Source of the DNA: an uncultured Actinomycetes bacterium
GTDB lineage: Bacteria > Actinomycetota > Thermoleophilia > Solirubrobacterales > 70-9
Direction: 5' to 3'
Length of the DNA stretch: 11,181 bases
Assembly: GCA_946886425.1 (NCBI GenBank)
Contig: CAMPIP010000068.1
Coordinates: forward strand, 1-11,181
The notes beneath the pieces are model-generated. The model made no database searches. It was not told the origin of the DNA and was given only the letters and a program-made list of their open reading frames with translations. Positions within the stretch are counted from its first letter, which is position 1, and each line of letters starts with the position of its first letter. This document shows, piece after piece, positions 1-6,229 of this stretch. A program made the translations under genes and the position numbers.

Positions 1-490
1 CGGCGGCTGCAGGGCCGCGGTCCAGATCGACGGCGCCAACGCGATCGCGATCGCCGCCGGCCGCGACGTCTATGTCACCTCGCTGCTCAGCGACAGCGTC
101 ACCTCGTTCTCGCGCAACCGCCAGAGCGGCGCCCTCGCCCAGCTGCCGGGCACCTCGGCCTGCCTGATCTACCTGCGCGCCGCCGGCTGCTCGTTCGGGC
201 GGGCGATGAACGCGCCGGAGGGGATCGCCGTCTCCTCAGACGCCCGCAACGTCTACGTCGCCTCCTTCGCCAGCGGCGCGATCGACGTGTTGGACCGCAG
301 CCGTCGCACCGGCGCGGTCGCGCAGCGTCCGGGCGCCGCCGGCTGCCACGCGGCGCCGACGCTGCCGGGCTGCACGCCGGCGCGGGCGCTGAAAGGGGTC
401 AGCTCGCTGGCGATCAGCCGCGACGGGACCAACCTCTACGCGACTTCTTTCGGCAGCAACGCGGTTGACGTCTTCAGGAGGATCAGATGA
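1..490 (+). CDS. YVTN/lactonase-like beta-propeller protein, 3' end only (5' end outside window)
   Basis: The reading frame is open from base 2 to the TGA at 488-490, and the true start lies upstream of the window. The visible 162 residues are two full propeller blades and a short last one. The '(V/L)Y(V/A)' strand recurs with codons at 68, 251 and 434, an exact 183-nt (61-residue) period. Each blade has the pattern of a hydrophobic strand, S.D.RNVYVAS, then ..AIDV.DR...TGA. The two complete blades also carry a Cys pair at equal positions (31 and 40 residues after the first V of the VYV strand), probably a disulfide-stapled loop. The gene ends just after the 'AVDVFRRIR' strand, as expected for a propeller closing its last blade. 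The family (surface YVTN/lactonase-type propellers) is known for binding or scaffolding, and no catalytic residues can be assigned. Its stop overlaps the sulfatase start by 4 nt, so the two are probably co-translated. An export signal cannot be checked. Confidence 0.85.
   Translation, partial: GGCRAAVQIDGANAIAIAAGRDVYVTSLLSDSVTSFSRNRQSGALAQLPGTSACLIYLRAAGCSFGRAMNAPEGIAVSSDARNVYVASFASGAIDVLDRSRRTGAVAQRPGAAGCHAAPTLPGCTPARALKGVSSLAISRDGTNLYATSFGSNAVDVFRRIR
68..433 (+). repeat. 183-nt coding repeat (two full units plus a partial third) encoding propeller blades
   Basis: Equivalent codons fall at 68, 251 and 434, giving two perfect 183-nt spacings without indels. Key residues keep register: VY(V), the S at +4, the DV/VTS strand, TGA/SGA, a Pro-Gly, and two Cys nine residues apart. 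The repeat is at protein level; the DNA copies are clearly diverged, so it is an old duplication and not a recent slippage product. The third unit lacks the Cys-bearing half because the protein ends there. Confidence 0.8.
476..481 (+). promoter_or_regulatory. Consensus ribosome binding site of the sulfatase, inside the upstream gene
   Basis: AGGAGG lies 5 nt before the ATG at 487, within the last codons of the propeller gene. A perfect Shine-Dalgarno plus an ATGA stop/start overlap fixes the sulfatase start and implies efficient re-initiation, so the sulfatase need not be expressed only by coupling. Confidence 0.85.
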
Positions 491-2106
491 GCGACACGGA
501 CAGGCAGGGCAAGGGGCTGACCCGCAAGGAGCTGCTCGGCTCCGGGGCGGGCGTCGCCGCGACGGCGCTGCTGGGCCAGCGCGGGGTCGAGCAGGCCCTG
601 GCCGCCGCGGCCGGCAAGGGCGGCGACGGCGCCGCCGGCATGAACGTGATCCTCTTCCTCACCGACCAGGAGCGGGCGATCCAGCACTTCCCGCAGAACT
701 GGCTGCGCCAGAACCTGCCGGGGATGCGTCGCCTGCAGCGGCACGGGCTCAACTTCGAATCGGCCTGCTGCAGCGCCTGCATGTGCTCGCCCTCGCGGAC
801 CAGCCTGATGACCGGGTACTTCCCGGCCCAGCACCAGGTCAAGAACACGCTCGAGGAAAACATGCCCGCCGAAAAGGGCTACGAACAGGACGAAATGCCG
901 CTTCCGTCGGAGATGCCGAACATCGCCACGGTGATGAAGGCGGCCGGCTACAACGTCGTCTACAAGGGCAAGTGGCACTGCTCGAAGCCGGAGAAGGAAG
1001 GCGAAGCGAAGCCCTCCGACCTCGAAAAGTACGGCTTCGGGCGCTGGGATCCCCCGGATGCCGGCGCCAATCAGAACCCCCCGGAGGCGGGCGGCGGATT
1101 CATCGACAACGACGGACGCTTCGTCAACGCCAAAGGCGAAGCGGCGGCCGGGGCGGAGGGCGCGATCGAGTACCTCGGCTCGGCGGCCGCCCAGCAGCAG
1201 CCGTTCTTCATGGTGATCTCACTGGTCAACCCGCACGACGTCCTCTTCTACCCGAGCAAGACCTTCAGCGAAGCCGGCTACGACGACACCTGGCTGGAAG
1301 GCGACATGGAAGTGCCGGAGACCTGGAAAGAGGATCTGCTGTCGAAGCCGAGCGTGCAGCGGCAGTTCCGCCGGATCATGGGCTTCACCGGGGAACCGGA
1401 AAACAAGGCCCAGGCCCGCAGGTACCTGAACTTCTACGGCAACCTGATGCGCTCCTCGGACAACTACCTGGTCAACGTGCTCGACAAGCTCGAAGAGACC
1501 GGGCTGTTCGACGACACCCTGATCGTCCGCACCTCCGACCACGGCGAGATGGGGTTGAGCCACGGCGGCCTGCGCCAGAAGAACTTCAACTTCTACGAGG
1601 AGACGCTGCGGGTGCCGCTCGTCTACTCGAACCCGAAGCTGTTCCCGCGCCCCCAGACGACCGACGCGCTGGTCTCCCACGTCGACCTGCTGCCGACCCT
1701 GGCCGGCCTGGTCAAAGCGCCGAAATCGGCCCGCGCCAAGTGGCAGGGGGTGGACTACTCCAAAGTCGTCCTCAACCCGAGGACCGCCGGCGAACCTCAG
1801 GACTACGTCGTCTTCACCTACGACGACATGATGTCCGGCCAGGCCAAAGGCCCGTACCCGAAACCGCCGAACCACATCGTCAGCATCCGCGAAAAGCGCT
1901 GGAAGCTGGCCAAGTACTACGACGCGGCCGGCAAGGTCCCCACCCAGTGGGAGATGTACGACCTGAAGACGGACCCGCTCGAGGAAACCAACCTCGCCTT
2001 CAAAGGCTACGAACGCACCCCGTTCCAGGAGAAGCAGCTCCAGCGGCTGAAGAAGAAGCTGGCGCGGGTCGAAGCACAGCGGTTGAAGCCGCTCGCGACC
2101 GCCTGA
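487..2106 (+). CDS. Exported formylglycine-dependent sulfatase (arylsulfatase/choline-sulfatase-like)
   Basis: This 539-residue protein is of normal length for a bacterial type I sulfatase, which hydrolyses sulfate esters. The N-terminus (about residues 11-45) holds T-R-K-E-L-L-G followed by a small-residue hydrophobic stretch. It resembles a Tat signal in which the second Arg is Lys, so export is likely but the route is uncertain. Visible family motifs are: the first metal-ligand strand 'ILFLTDQ' (Asp60, Gln61 replacing the usual second Asp); the nucleophile motif C-S-P-S-R at 100-104, whose Cys100 must become formylglycine; 'GKWH' (Lys162, His164); 'NPHD' (248-251); 'SDHGEMG' (Asp351, His352 as metal ligands); and Lys365. 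The C-terminal 'RW KLAKYY' and 'YDLKTDPLEETNLA' stretches are typical of the sulfatase C-terminal subdomain. The catalytic set looks complete, so an active enzyme is expected if a formylglycine-generating enzyme exists elsewhere; none is in the window. The substrate cannot be read from sequence. The gene overlaps the upstream propeller gene by 4 nt and is followed by a strong hairpin, so the two form the end of one operon. Confidence 0.93.
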   Translation: MSDTDRQGKGLTRKELLGSGAGVAATALLGQRGVEQALAAAAGKGGDGAAGMNVILFLTDQERAIQHFPQNWLRQNLPGMRRLQRHGLNFESACCSACMCSPSRTSLMTGYFPAQHQVKNTLEENMPAEKGYEQDEMPLPSEMPNIATVMKAAGYNVVYKGKWHCSKPEKEGEAKPSDLEKYGFGRWDPPDAGANQNPPEAGGGFIDNDGRFVNAKGEAAAGAEGAIEYLGSAAAQQQPFFMVISLVNPHDVLFYPSKTFSEAGYDDTWLEGDMEVPETWKEDLLSKPSVQRQFRRIMGFTGEPENKAQARRYLNFYGNLMRSSDNYLVNVLDKLEETGLFDDTLIVRTSDHGEMGLSHGGLRQKNFNFYEETLRVPLVYSNPKLFPRPQTTDALVSHVDLLPTLAGLVKAPKSARAKWQGVDYSKVVLNPRTAGEPQDYVVFTYDDMMSGQAKGPYPKPPNHIVSIREKRWKLAKYYDAAGKVPTQWEMYDLKTDPLEETNLAFKGYERTPFQEKQLQRLKKKLARVEAQRLKPLATA

Positions 2107-2145
2107 TTTCCCGACCCGAAGCGCCCCTCCCTTTCCTCGCCTAGC

Positions 2146-2175
2146 CCGCAGACGGCTCTAGAGAGCCGTCTGCGG
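2146..2175 (+). terminator. Strong hairpin, probable terminator of the propeller-sulfatase operon
   Basis: CCGCAGACGGCTCT (2146-2159) and its exact complement AGAGCCGTCTGCGG (2162-2175) flank 2 nt, giving a stem of about 13 bp with a tetraloop. It starts 40 nt after the sulfatase stop. No U-run follows, so this is not a classical rho-independent terminator, but hairpins lacking U-tracts commonly end transcripts in GC-rich actinobacteria. It could also act as a 3' stabilising structure. Confidence 0.65.
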
Positions 2176-2179
2176 CGTA

Positions 2180-2191
2180 AACACCGGTGTT
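2180..2191. promoter_or_regulatory. Perfect 12-bp palindrome AACACCGGTGTT, possible operator
   Basis: The palindrome has two-fold symmetry with no spacer and sits 2 nt upstream of a TTGCAT hexamer that could be a -35 element. Its position suits binding of a dimeric regulator of the downstream secreted-protein operon. No regulator gene is visible and no family can be assigned from the motif. Confidence 0.35.
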
Positions 2192-2193
2192 CC

Positions 2194-2222
2194 TTGCATT
2201 TCCGGCAGGGACTGTGTACTCT
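2194..2222 (+). promoter_or_regulatory. Candidate sigma70-type promoter, TTGCAT-N17-TACTCT
   Basis: The -35-like TTGCAT (2194-2199) and -10-like TACTCT (2217-2222) are 17 nt apart. The -10 hexamer keeps the T, A and final T of the consensus, while the -35 match is limited to TTG. The site lies between the hairpin of the previous operon and the start of the next, where a promoter is needed. The weak match keeps confidence low. Confidence 0.35.
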
Positions 2223-2246
2223 CATGTCGCGAGCTGGGAAAAGCAT

Positions 2247-2276
2247 TTGTTCGCATCCGAAATGAAAATATTCGCA
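2247..2276 (+). promoter_or_regulatory. Alternative promoter-like element in the AT-rich patch, with a TTCGCA direct repeat
   Basis: TTGTTC (2247-2252) and TATTCG (2269-2274) are 16 nt apart within the most AT-rich stretch of the intergenic region. TTCGCA occurs at 2250-2255 and again at 2271-2276, exactly 21 bp apart (two helical turns), overlapping both hexamers. This may be a second promoter, or binding sites for a regulator of the promoter at 2194-2222. Confidence 0.28.
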
Positions 2277-2323
2277 ATTGGGTACGGCAACGGCTAGGCC
2301 AGAGCCACCGCCCAGAGCGAGTC

Positions 2324-2387
2324 GCCCGTTAGGCGGGCAGAGCAGCCCCACAGGGAAAAGCAGGGAGGCCGCCCGGGACAGGCGGCC
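2324..2387 (+). other. Structured leader: two short GC-rich hairpins with CAGGG repeats
   Basis: GCCCG (2324-2328) pairs with CGGGC (2334-2338) over a 5-nt loop. GGCCGCC (2367-2373) pairs with GGCGGCC (2381-2387) over a 7-nt loop. A 10-nt direct repeat CCACAGGGAA (2348-2357 and 2386-2395) brackets the second hairpin, and CAGGG also occurs at 2361, 2396 and 2417. If transcription begins near 2230-2285, this is a 5' leader of 250-300 nt. I compared it by eye with c-di-GMP and c-di-AMP riboswitches and saw no convincing match, so no riboswitch is called. Confidence 0.3.
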
Positions 2388-2525
2388 ACAGGGAACAGGG
2401 GAGGTAGCGCAGTGAACAGGGACACCAATCGGAGCCTTGCCGTGACCGGCCGATCCTCCCGCTGCTCAGAGCCACATCGAGCCATTACCCAACCGCCCAG
2501 TCAGGCAGCCGGGAAAGCCATGGAG

Positions 2526-2531
2526 AAGGAG
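2526..2531 (+). promoter_or_regulatory. Ribosome binding site AAGGAG favouring the GTG start at 2538
   Basis: AAGGAG ends 6 nt before GTG 2538, which gives a normal-length signal peptide. A competing site, GGGGAGG (2398-2404), lies 7 nt before an in-frame GTG at 2412. That would add 42 residues and push the hydrophobic export segment to about residue 65, atypically far from the N-terminus. The 2538 start is therefore preferred. Confidence 0.6.
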
Positions 2532-2537
2532 AGCTAC

Positions 2538-5500
2538 GTGAGACCTCACGCGAAGGCACAGTTCGAAGGACCGGCTTCCGACCGGTCCGGACGTCGAGGC
2601 TTCACCTGTTGTCTAATCCTCTTGGTTGCGGCTCTGACCGCTTCCATTCTTCCCTCGAGCGCCTTCGCCGGCAAGCCGGTCAACGACTTCTTCGGCCCCC
2701 ATGGCAGCGGCAACGGGCAGTTCTCTGAAGGACCGGGAGGCCTGGCGGTCGATCAGGAAACGGGGGACGTCTACGCGCTCGACATCGGCAACAACCGCGT
2801 GCAGCATTTCGATGCCGATGGAAACTACTTGTCGCAGTTCGGTTCGTCCGGCTCCGGCGCCGGTCAACTCAACGTCGCAAGCTTCCCGTCGCCTCAGATT
2901 GCCTTCGATCAGTCGGCCGGGTCCGTCTACGTAGCCGACGCCGGCAACAATCGAATCCAGAAGTACGCGGCCGATGGCACGTTCGTCGAGTCCATCGAGG
3001 CGGCCACCGGTTCCCCCGGCCCGGAAGCCTTTTCCGAACCGCGTGGCGTCGCCGTTGGCGTGGACGGAAAGCTCTACGTGGCCGACACTGGAAACAATCG
3101 GGTGGTCGTCTTCGATTCGAGCGGGGCGTACATATCCGAGTTCGGAATAGCCGGTGGGGGCGAAGGTGAACTGAACACCCCCGTTCGGCTCGCGGTCGAC
3201 TCCTCCGACAGGGTGTACGTCCTCGACGGCAATATCGGCTTCCTCGAAGCGCGTGCCCAGCGTTTCAGCTCGAGCGGCGTCTTCGAATCCAGCCTGACGA
3301 CCGGAGAGCAATTGTCATCCGTGACCGTCGACCCAACGAATGACCATGTATTCATCAGCGGCAGATCCGCCATATATGAGTTCGACTCGGCCGGCGTGCT
3401 GCAGGACACCCATAGCGTCGAAGCGACCGGCGACGGCGTTTTTCTGACCCTTTGGGGACTCGCGGTCAAGGACGAAGGAGGCCCGATCTACGCCGCCAAC
3501 CTGAATGGCGGCGTAGATGGGCCGAGCCCAGCAGTCCTCATCTTCAACGAACCCGGCATCGCAACCCCGGTCGTGACGATCGACCCTATAACCGTCTTCG
3601 ATTCCGTCAGCGCCACCCTCACTGGCGAGATCAATCCCAACGGGAACGTCGACGCTCAGTGGCGATTCCAGGTCTCTTCCGACGGTGGTGGAACCTGGAA
3701 CGACGTCGGCAGCGGTGGCACGGTCCCGGAGGGAACAACGCCCGAAGCGGTGAGCACCGAAGCCACCGGCCTTGAACCGAATGTCGAATATCAGGTGCGT
3801 CTGCTCGCCACCAAGTGGTTCCTCGCTGGGCAGGGGACCGACTCCACGAGCCTTCACACCGTGGCCGCCCCACCAGCTGTCGACGCACTCGACCCTGGTC
3901 CGGTGACCAGCGACTCAGCTTGGCTTGGCGCAAGGGTCAACCCATTGAATTCCGCAACCCGCTATTTCATTCAGTACTCGACCAGCCCCACCTTCGTCGC
4001 CAGCCAGCGCTACCCCCTCAGCGGTGACGTGCCGGCTGGGGCAGGAGGCTCGTCGATCCTGGCGGCTCATCTCGTCAGTGACCTAGCGGCCGGAACCGAC
4101 TACTACTATCGGGTCGTCGCCGCGAACGCCGCGGGGACGACGATCGGGGAGACGCGGGCCTTCAGCACGCTGGAGGGAGCCTCGCAGGAGCACGGCCTCC
4201 CCGACGGCCGCGTGTGGGAGAAGGTCTCCCCCGCCGCGAAGGGCGGAGCGAACATCCATCCTGGTCCTCGAAGTGGTGAAAGCCCGCCGCTCAGCAATTG
4301 GGCGCAGGCCTCAGTCGATGGCAACGCCGTTACCTATGCTTCGGCAGGGAAGTTCGGCGGTGAAGGTGGCCCGCCTTACTCCCAGTATCTGGCCAAGCGG
4401 GGCCCGGGCGGTTGGGTCACCGAAGGAATCAGCCCCCCCGTGGAGCCAACGCCAGGGACCATCTTCAACACCAACAAGTATGTCTGGTTTTCCGACGATC
4501 TCTCACTTGGGATAGTCGAAGCCGATGCGGCCTTGAATCCCGGTGATCCGGCTTGGCCTATCGACAACCTGTACGTAAGGAACAACAATACGGGCACGTA
4601 CCGCACGATCTCCAACGGCGCAGGGATGTCGCCAGCGAGCGGTGTTCGGTTCCATTTTCAGGCCGCGTCCGCGGATGCCGGGGTGGTGGCCTTCCTCAGA
4701 GACGAAAGCGGCGCCGCCTCGGTGTTCATGAGGTCCTCCGATGGAGAGCTGAAGGCACTGCCCGGCAACGCCGGCGCCAGCCGCAACCTTCCGGACGACT
4801 GGGACACGCGCGTGAACGCGGTCTCCGCCGATGGTTCGCGGGTCTATGTCAACGACACCCCGGGCTTCGCCAACGGCGTCCAGTACCTGATCGAGAATGG
4901 TGGCTCGCCGATCCCGGTCTCCGCCTCGGAGCGGTCAGGTGACCTGGGCACGCTCTACTCGGGCGAGTTCATGGGGGCAGCCAGGGATGGCTCGGTCGCG
5001 TACTTCAAAAGCTTCCAGCCGTTGACGGAAGAGTCGAACGATTCCGAAGGGTTCGGCAATCGACTGTACCGGTTCAATGCGGCAGCGCCGGTCGGGCATC
5101 GCTTGACCGACATAACCGTCGCTGGCTCCAAGGGTATTGAAGCGTTTGGCATGACGGCGATCAGCGAGGATGGCGCCTCGGCCTACTTCGTCGCCGACGG
5201 AGATCTCGTCGGGAACGGCAAACGCGTTTTCGGGCTCTACCTGTGGCGACAGGGGGAGGGCGTTCGCTTGGTCGCTCCCGGCGCTGACGAGGAAGCCCTA
5301 TGGAGCGGGAATTTGGCCAGCGGTAATTACCGCGAAGCGCGGATCACCCCCGATGGGCGCTACCTGGCTTTTTCCAGCACCAAGGCGCTGACCGCCTACG
5401 ACACCGCAGGCACCAATCAGCTCTATCTCTACGACAGTCACGTCGATCGGTTGACATGCGTGTCATGTGGCCTGGTGACGCAGAAATCCAAGCAGAGCTC

Positions 5501-6176
5501 GTGGTTCCTGAGCTGCATCAGCGAAAAGGAGCAGGGCAATCCCTGCCTGCCGGTCAGGTATATGACTCATAGCCTGCGGCCGGATGGCGGCCGGATCATC
5601 TTCGATAGCAAAGACGCTCTCGTCCCCGAGGACTCCAACGGGCTGACCGACGTTTATCAATGGCAGGGAGGCCGACTGTCGCTCCTGTCCAGCGGGACGA
5701 GCGGCACCGCCTCACGCTTGCTTGACGCGAGCGAAGACGGTGACGATGTCTTCTTCACTACCTCCCAGCGCCTGGTCCCATCCGACACCGACGACCTGGC
5801 CGATCTGTACGACGCGCGGGTCGGGGGCAGGTTCGAGCCGAGTGCGAAGAGCCCCTGCGTGGCTGACGAGTGCCAGGGCACGCCAAGTCCACCCCCTAGC
5901 TTTGGATCGCCGTCGAGTAACAGCTTCGACGGGCCGGGGAACCAGCGGCAGGGGACGAGCCCGATGGCCCGCTGCACCCGGGCCAACAGCAAAGCAAGGC
6001 GGATTTCAAGGCAGGCCAAGCAGGCCCGCAGAAGCGCTAAACGTCTCAAGGCCGAGAACCATTCCGCGGCGGCTCGGATGAGTCGCAAGGCGAAGCGCCT
6101 GTCGAAGCGAGCGGCGACCCTTTCCAAGGGCTCCAAGCGTTGCCGGGCCCGAGTCCACGCGAGGGCCTCCCGATGA
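2538..6176 (+). CDS. Secreted NHL-repeat / Fn3-like / TolB-like (PD40) double-propeller protein with basic C-terminal tail
   Basis: This protein has 1212 residues from GTG 2538 (1254 if GTG 2412 is used). Residues 1-44 form a signal peptide: RRG, a hydrophobic core TCCLILLVAALTASIL, then an A-F-A cleavage site. Residues about 48-338 carry NHL repeats ('GGLAVDQETGDVYALDIGNNRVQHFD', recurring as 'VADAGNNRIQKY' and 'VADTGNNRVVVFD'), which predict a beta-propeller. Residues about 343-545 hold two Fn3-like domains, the first with the 'ATLTGEINPNG' signature. 'LPDGRVWEKVSP' (about 554-564) opens a second propeller of TolB/PD40-like repeats to about 1085 ('SADGSRVYVND', 'TPDGRYLAFSS', 'RPDGGRIIFDS'), with Cys at 974, 977, 993 and 1003. 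The last 70 residues are a Lys/Arg-rich helical tail between Cys1146 and Cys1202. There is no transmembrane anchor, LPXTG motif or catalytic motif. The role is unknown, and binding or scaffolding at the envelope is an inference. Codon use is less GC-biased than in the flanking genes. It is the first gene of the downstream operon; its stop overlaps an ATG at 6173. Confidence 0.9.
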   Translation: MRPHAKAQFEGPASDRSGRRGFTCCLILLVAALTASILPSSAFAGKPVNDFFGPHGSGNGQFSEGPGGLAVDQETGDVYALDIGNNRVQHFDADGNYLSQFGSSGSGAGQLNVASFPSPQIAFDQSAGSVYVADAGNNRIQKYAADGTFVESIEAATGSPGPEAFSEPRGVAVGVDGKLYVADTGNNRVVVFDSSGAYISEFGIAGGGEGELNTPVRLAVDSSDRVYVLDGNIGFLEARAQRFSSSGVFESSLTTGEQLSSVTVDPTNDHVFISGRSAIYEFDSAGVLQDTHSVEATGDGVFLTLWGLAVKDEGGPIYAANLNGGVDGPSPAVLIFNEPGIATPVVTIDPITVFDSVSATLTGEINPNGNVDAQWRFQVSSDGGGTWNDVGSGGTVPEGTTPEAVSTEATGLEPNVEYQVRLLATKWFLAGQGTDSTSLHTVAAPPAVDALDPGPVTSDSAWLGARVNPLNSATRYFIQYSTSPTFVASQRYPLSGDVPAGAGGSSILAAHLVSDLAAGTDYYYRVVAANAAGTTIGETRAFSTLEGASQEHGLPDGRVWEKVSPAAKGGANIHPGPRSGESPPLSNWAQASVDGNAVTYASAGKFGGEGGPPYSQYLAKRGPGGWVTEGISPPVEPTPGTIFNTNKYVWFSDDLSLGIVEADAALNPGDPAWPIDNLYVRNNNTGTYRTISNGAGMSPASGVRFHFQAASADAGVVAFLRDESGAASVFMRSSDGELKALPGNAGASRNLPDDWDTRVNAVSADGSRVYVNDTPGFANGVQYLIENGGSPIPVSASERSGDLGTLYSGEFMGAARDGSVAYFKSFQPLTEESNDSEGFGNRLYRFNAAAPVGHRLTDITVAGSKGIEAFGMTAISEDGASAYFVADGDLVGNGKRVFGLYLWRQGEGVRLVAPGADEEALWSGNLASGNYREARITPDGRYLAFSSTKALTAYDTAGTNQLYLYDSHVDRLTCVSCGLVTQKSKQSSWFLSCISEKEQGNPCLPVRYMTHSLRPDGGRIIFDSKDALVPEDSNGLTDVYQWQGGRLSLLSSGTSGTASRLLDASEDGDDVFFTTSQRLVPSDTDDLADLYDARVGGRFEPSAKSPCVADECQGTPSPPPSFGSPSSNSFDGPGNQRQGTSPMARCTRANSKARRISRQAKQARRSAKRLKAENHSAAARMSRKAKRLSKRAATLSKGSKRCRARVHARASR

Positions 6177-6214
6177 GCTCCCTTCGCAGCCCGCAGTCAC
6201 CTTTCACCACCGGC

Positions 6215-6220
6215 AAGGAG
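6215..6220 (+). promoter_or_regulatory. Ribosome binding site AAGGAG favouring the ATG start at 6230
   Basis: AAGGAG ends 9 nt before ATG 6230. A rival start, ATG 6173, overlaps the upstream stop (ATGA, 6173-6176) and has a weaker GAGGG at 6161-6165. It would add 19 residues before a signal peptide whose n-region is already adequate. TTG 6140 is also open but has no ribosome binding site. The ATGA overlap matches the style of the later junctions, so 6173 remains possible. Confidence 0.55.
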
Positions 6221-6229
6221 AAGTCGAAG

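Larger units (their letters stand above)
2107..2537. other. 431-nt non-coding region between the two operons
   Basis: I see no convincing gene here. In order it contains a 14-bp inverted repeat (2146-2175), a 12-bp palindrome (2180-2191), promoter-like hexamers (2194-2222 and 2247-2274), an AT-richer patch around 2236-2280, two GC-rich short hairpins (2324-2338 and 2367-2387), several CAGGGA/CAGGGG motifs, and two separate ribosome-binding-site-plus-GTG pairs (2412 and 2538). Reading frames on the minus strand cross this stretch but have no ribosome binding site and run into the sulfatase or the next gene in the opposite sense. The 2412-2537 part is open and in frame with the following gene, so it could instead be an N-terminal extension. 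Confidence 0.6.

Noticed and set aside
436..978. Minus-strand open frames over the sulfatase (also 1219-1875 and 483-863)
   Set aside because: These are antisense shadows of a certain gene, with low-complexity composition and no ribosome binding site.
465..2144. A 559-residue open frame in another + strand frame covering the whole sulfatase gene
   Set aside because: It is rich in Arg, Gly, Pro and Ala with no motif, no signal peptide and no ribosome binding site. Such long shadow frames are expected opposite strongly GC3-biased genes, and the sulfatase frame has complete family motifs.
2146..2191. Inverted repeats as ends of an insertion sequence or attachment site
   Set aside because: No transposase or integrase gene, no target-site duplication and no tRNA lies nearby. 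A hairpin right after a stop codon is better explained as a terminator.
2281..2411. Possible c-di-GMP or c-di-AMP riboswitch in the leader
   Set aside because: The GC-rich hairpins and the GGTAGCG string near 2404 suggested it, but the conserved cores of either class are not present in order. A covariance-model scan would settle it.
2007..2485. Minus-strand frames crossing the intergenic region (2007-2351 and 2294-2485)
   Set aside because: No upstream ribosome binding site was seen and no recognisable motif. One overlaps the sulfatase 3' end and the other overlaps the leader; the non-coding signals on the + strand explain the region better.
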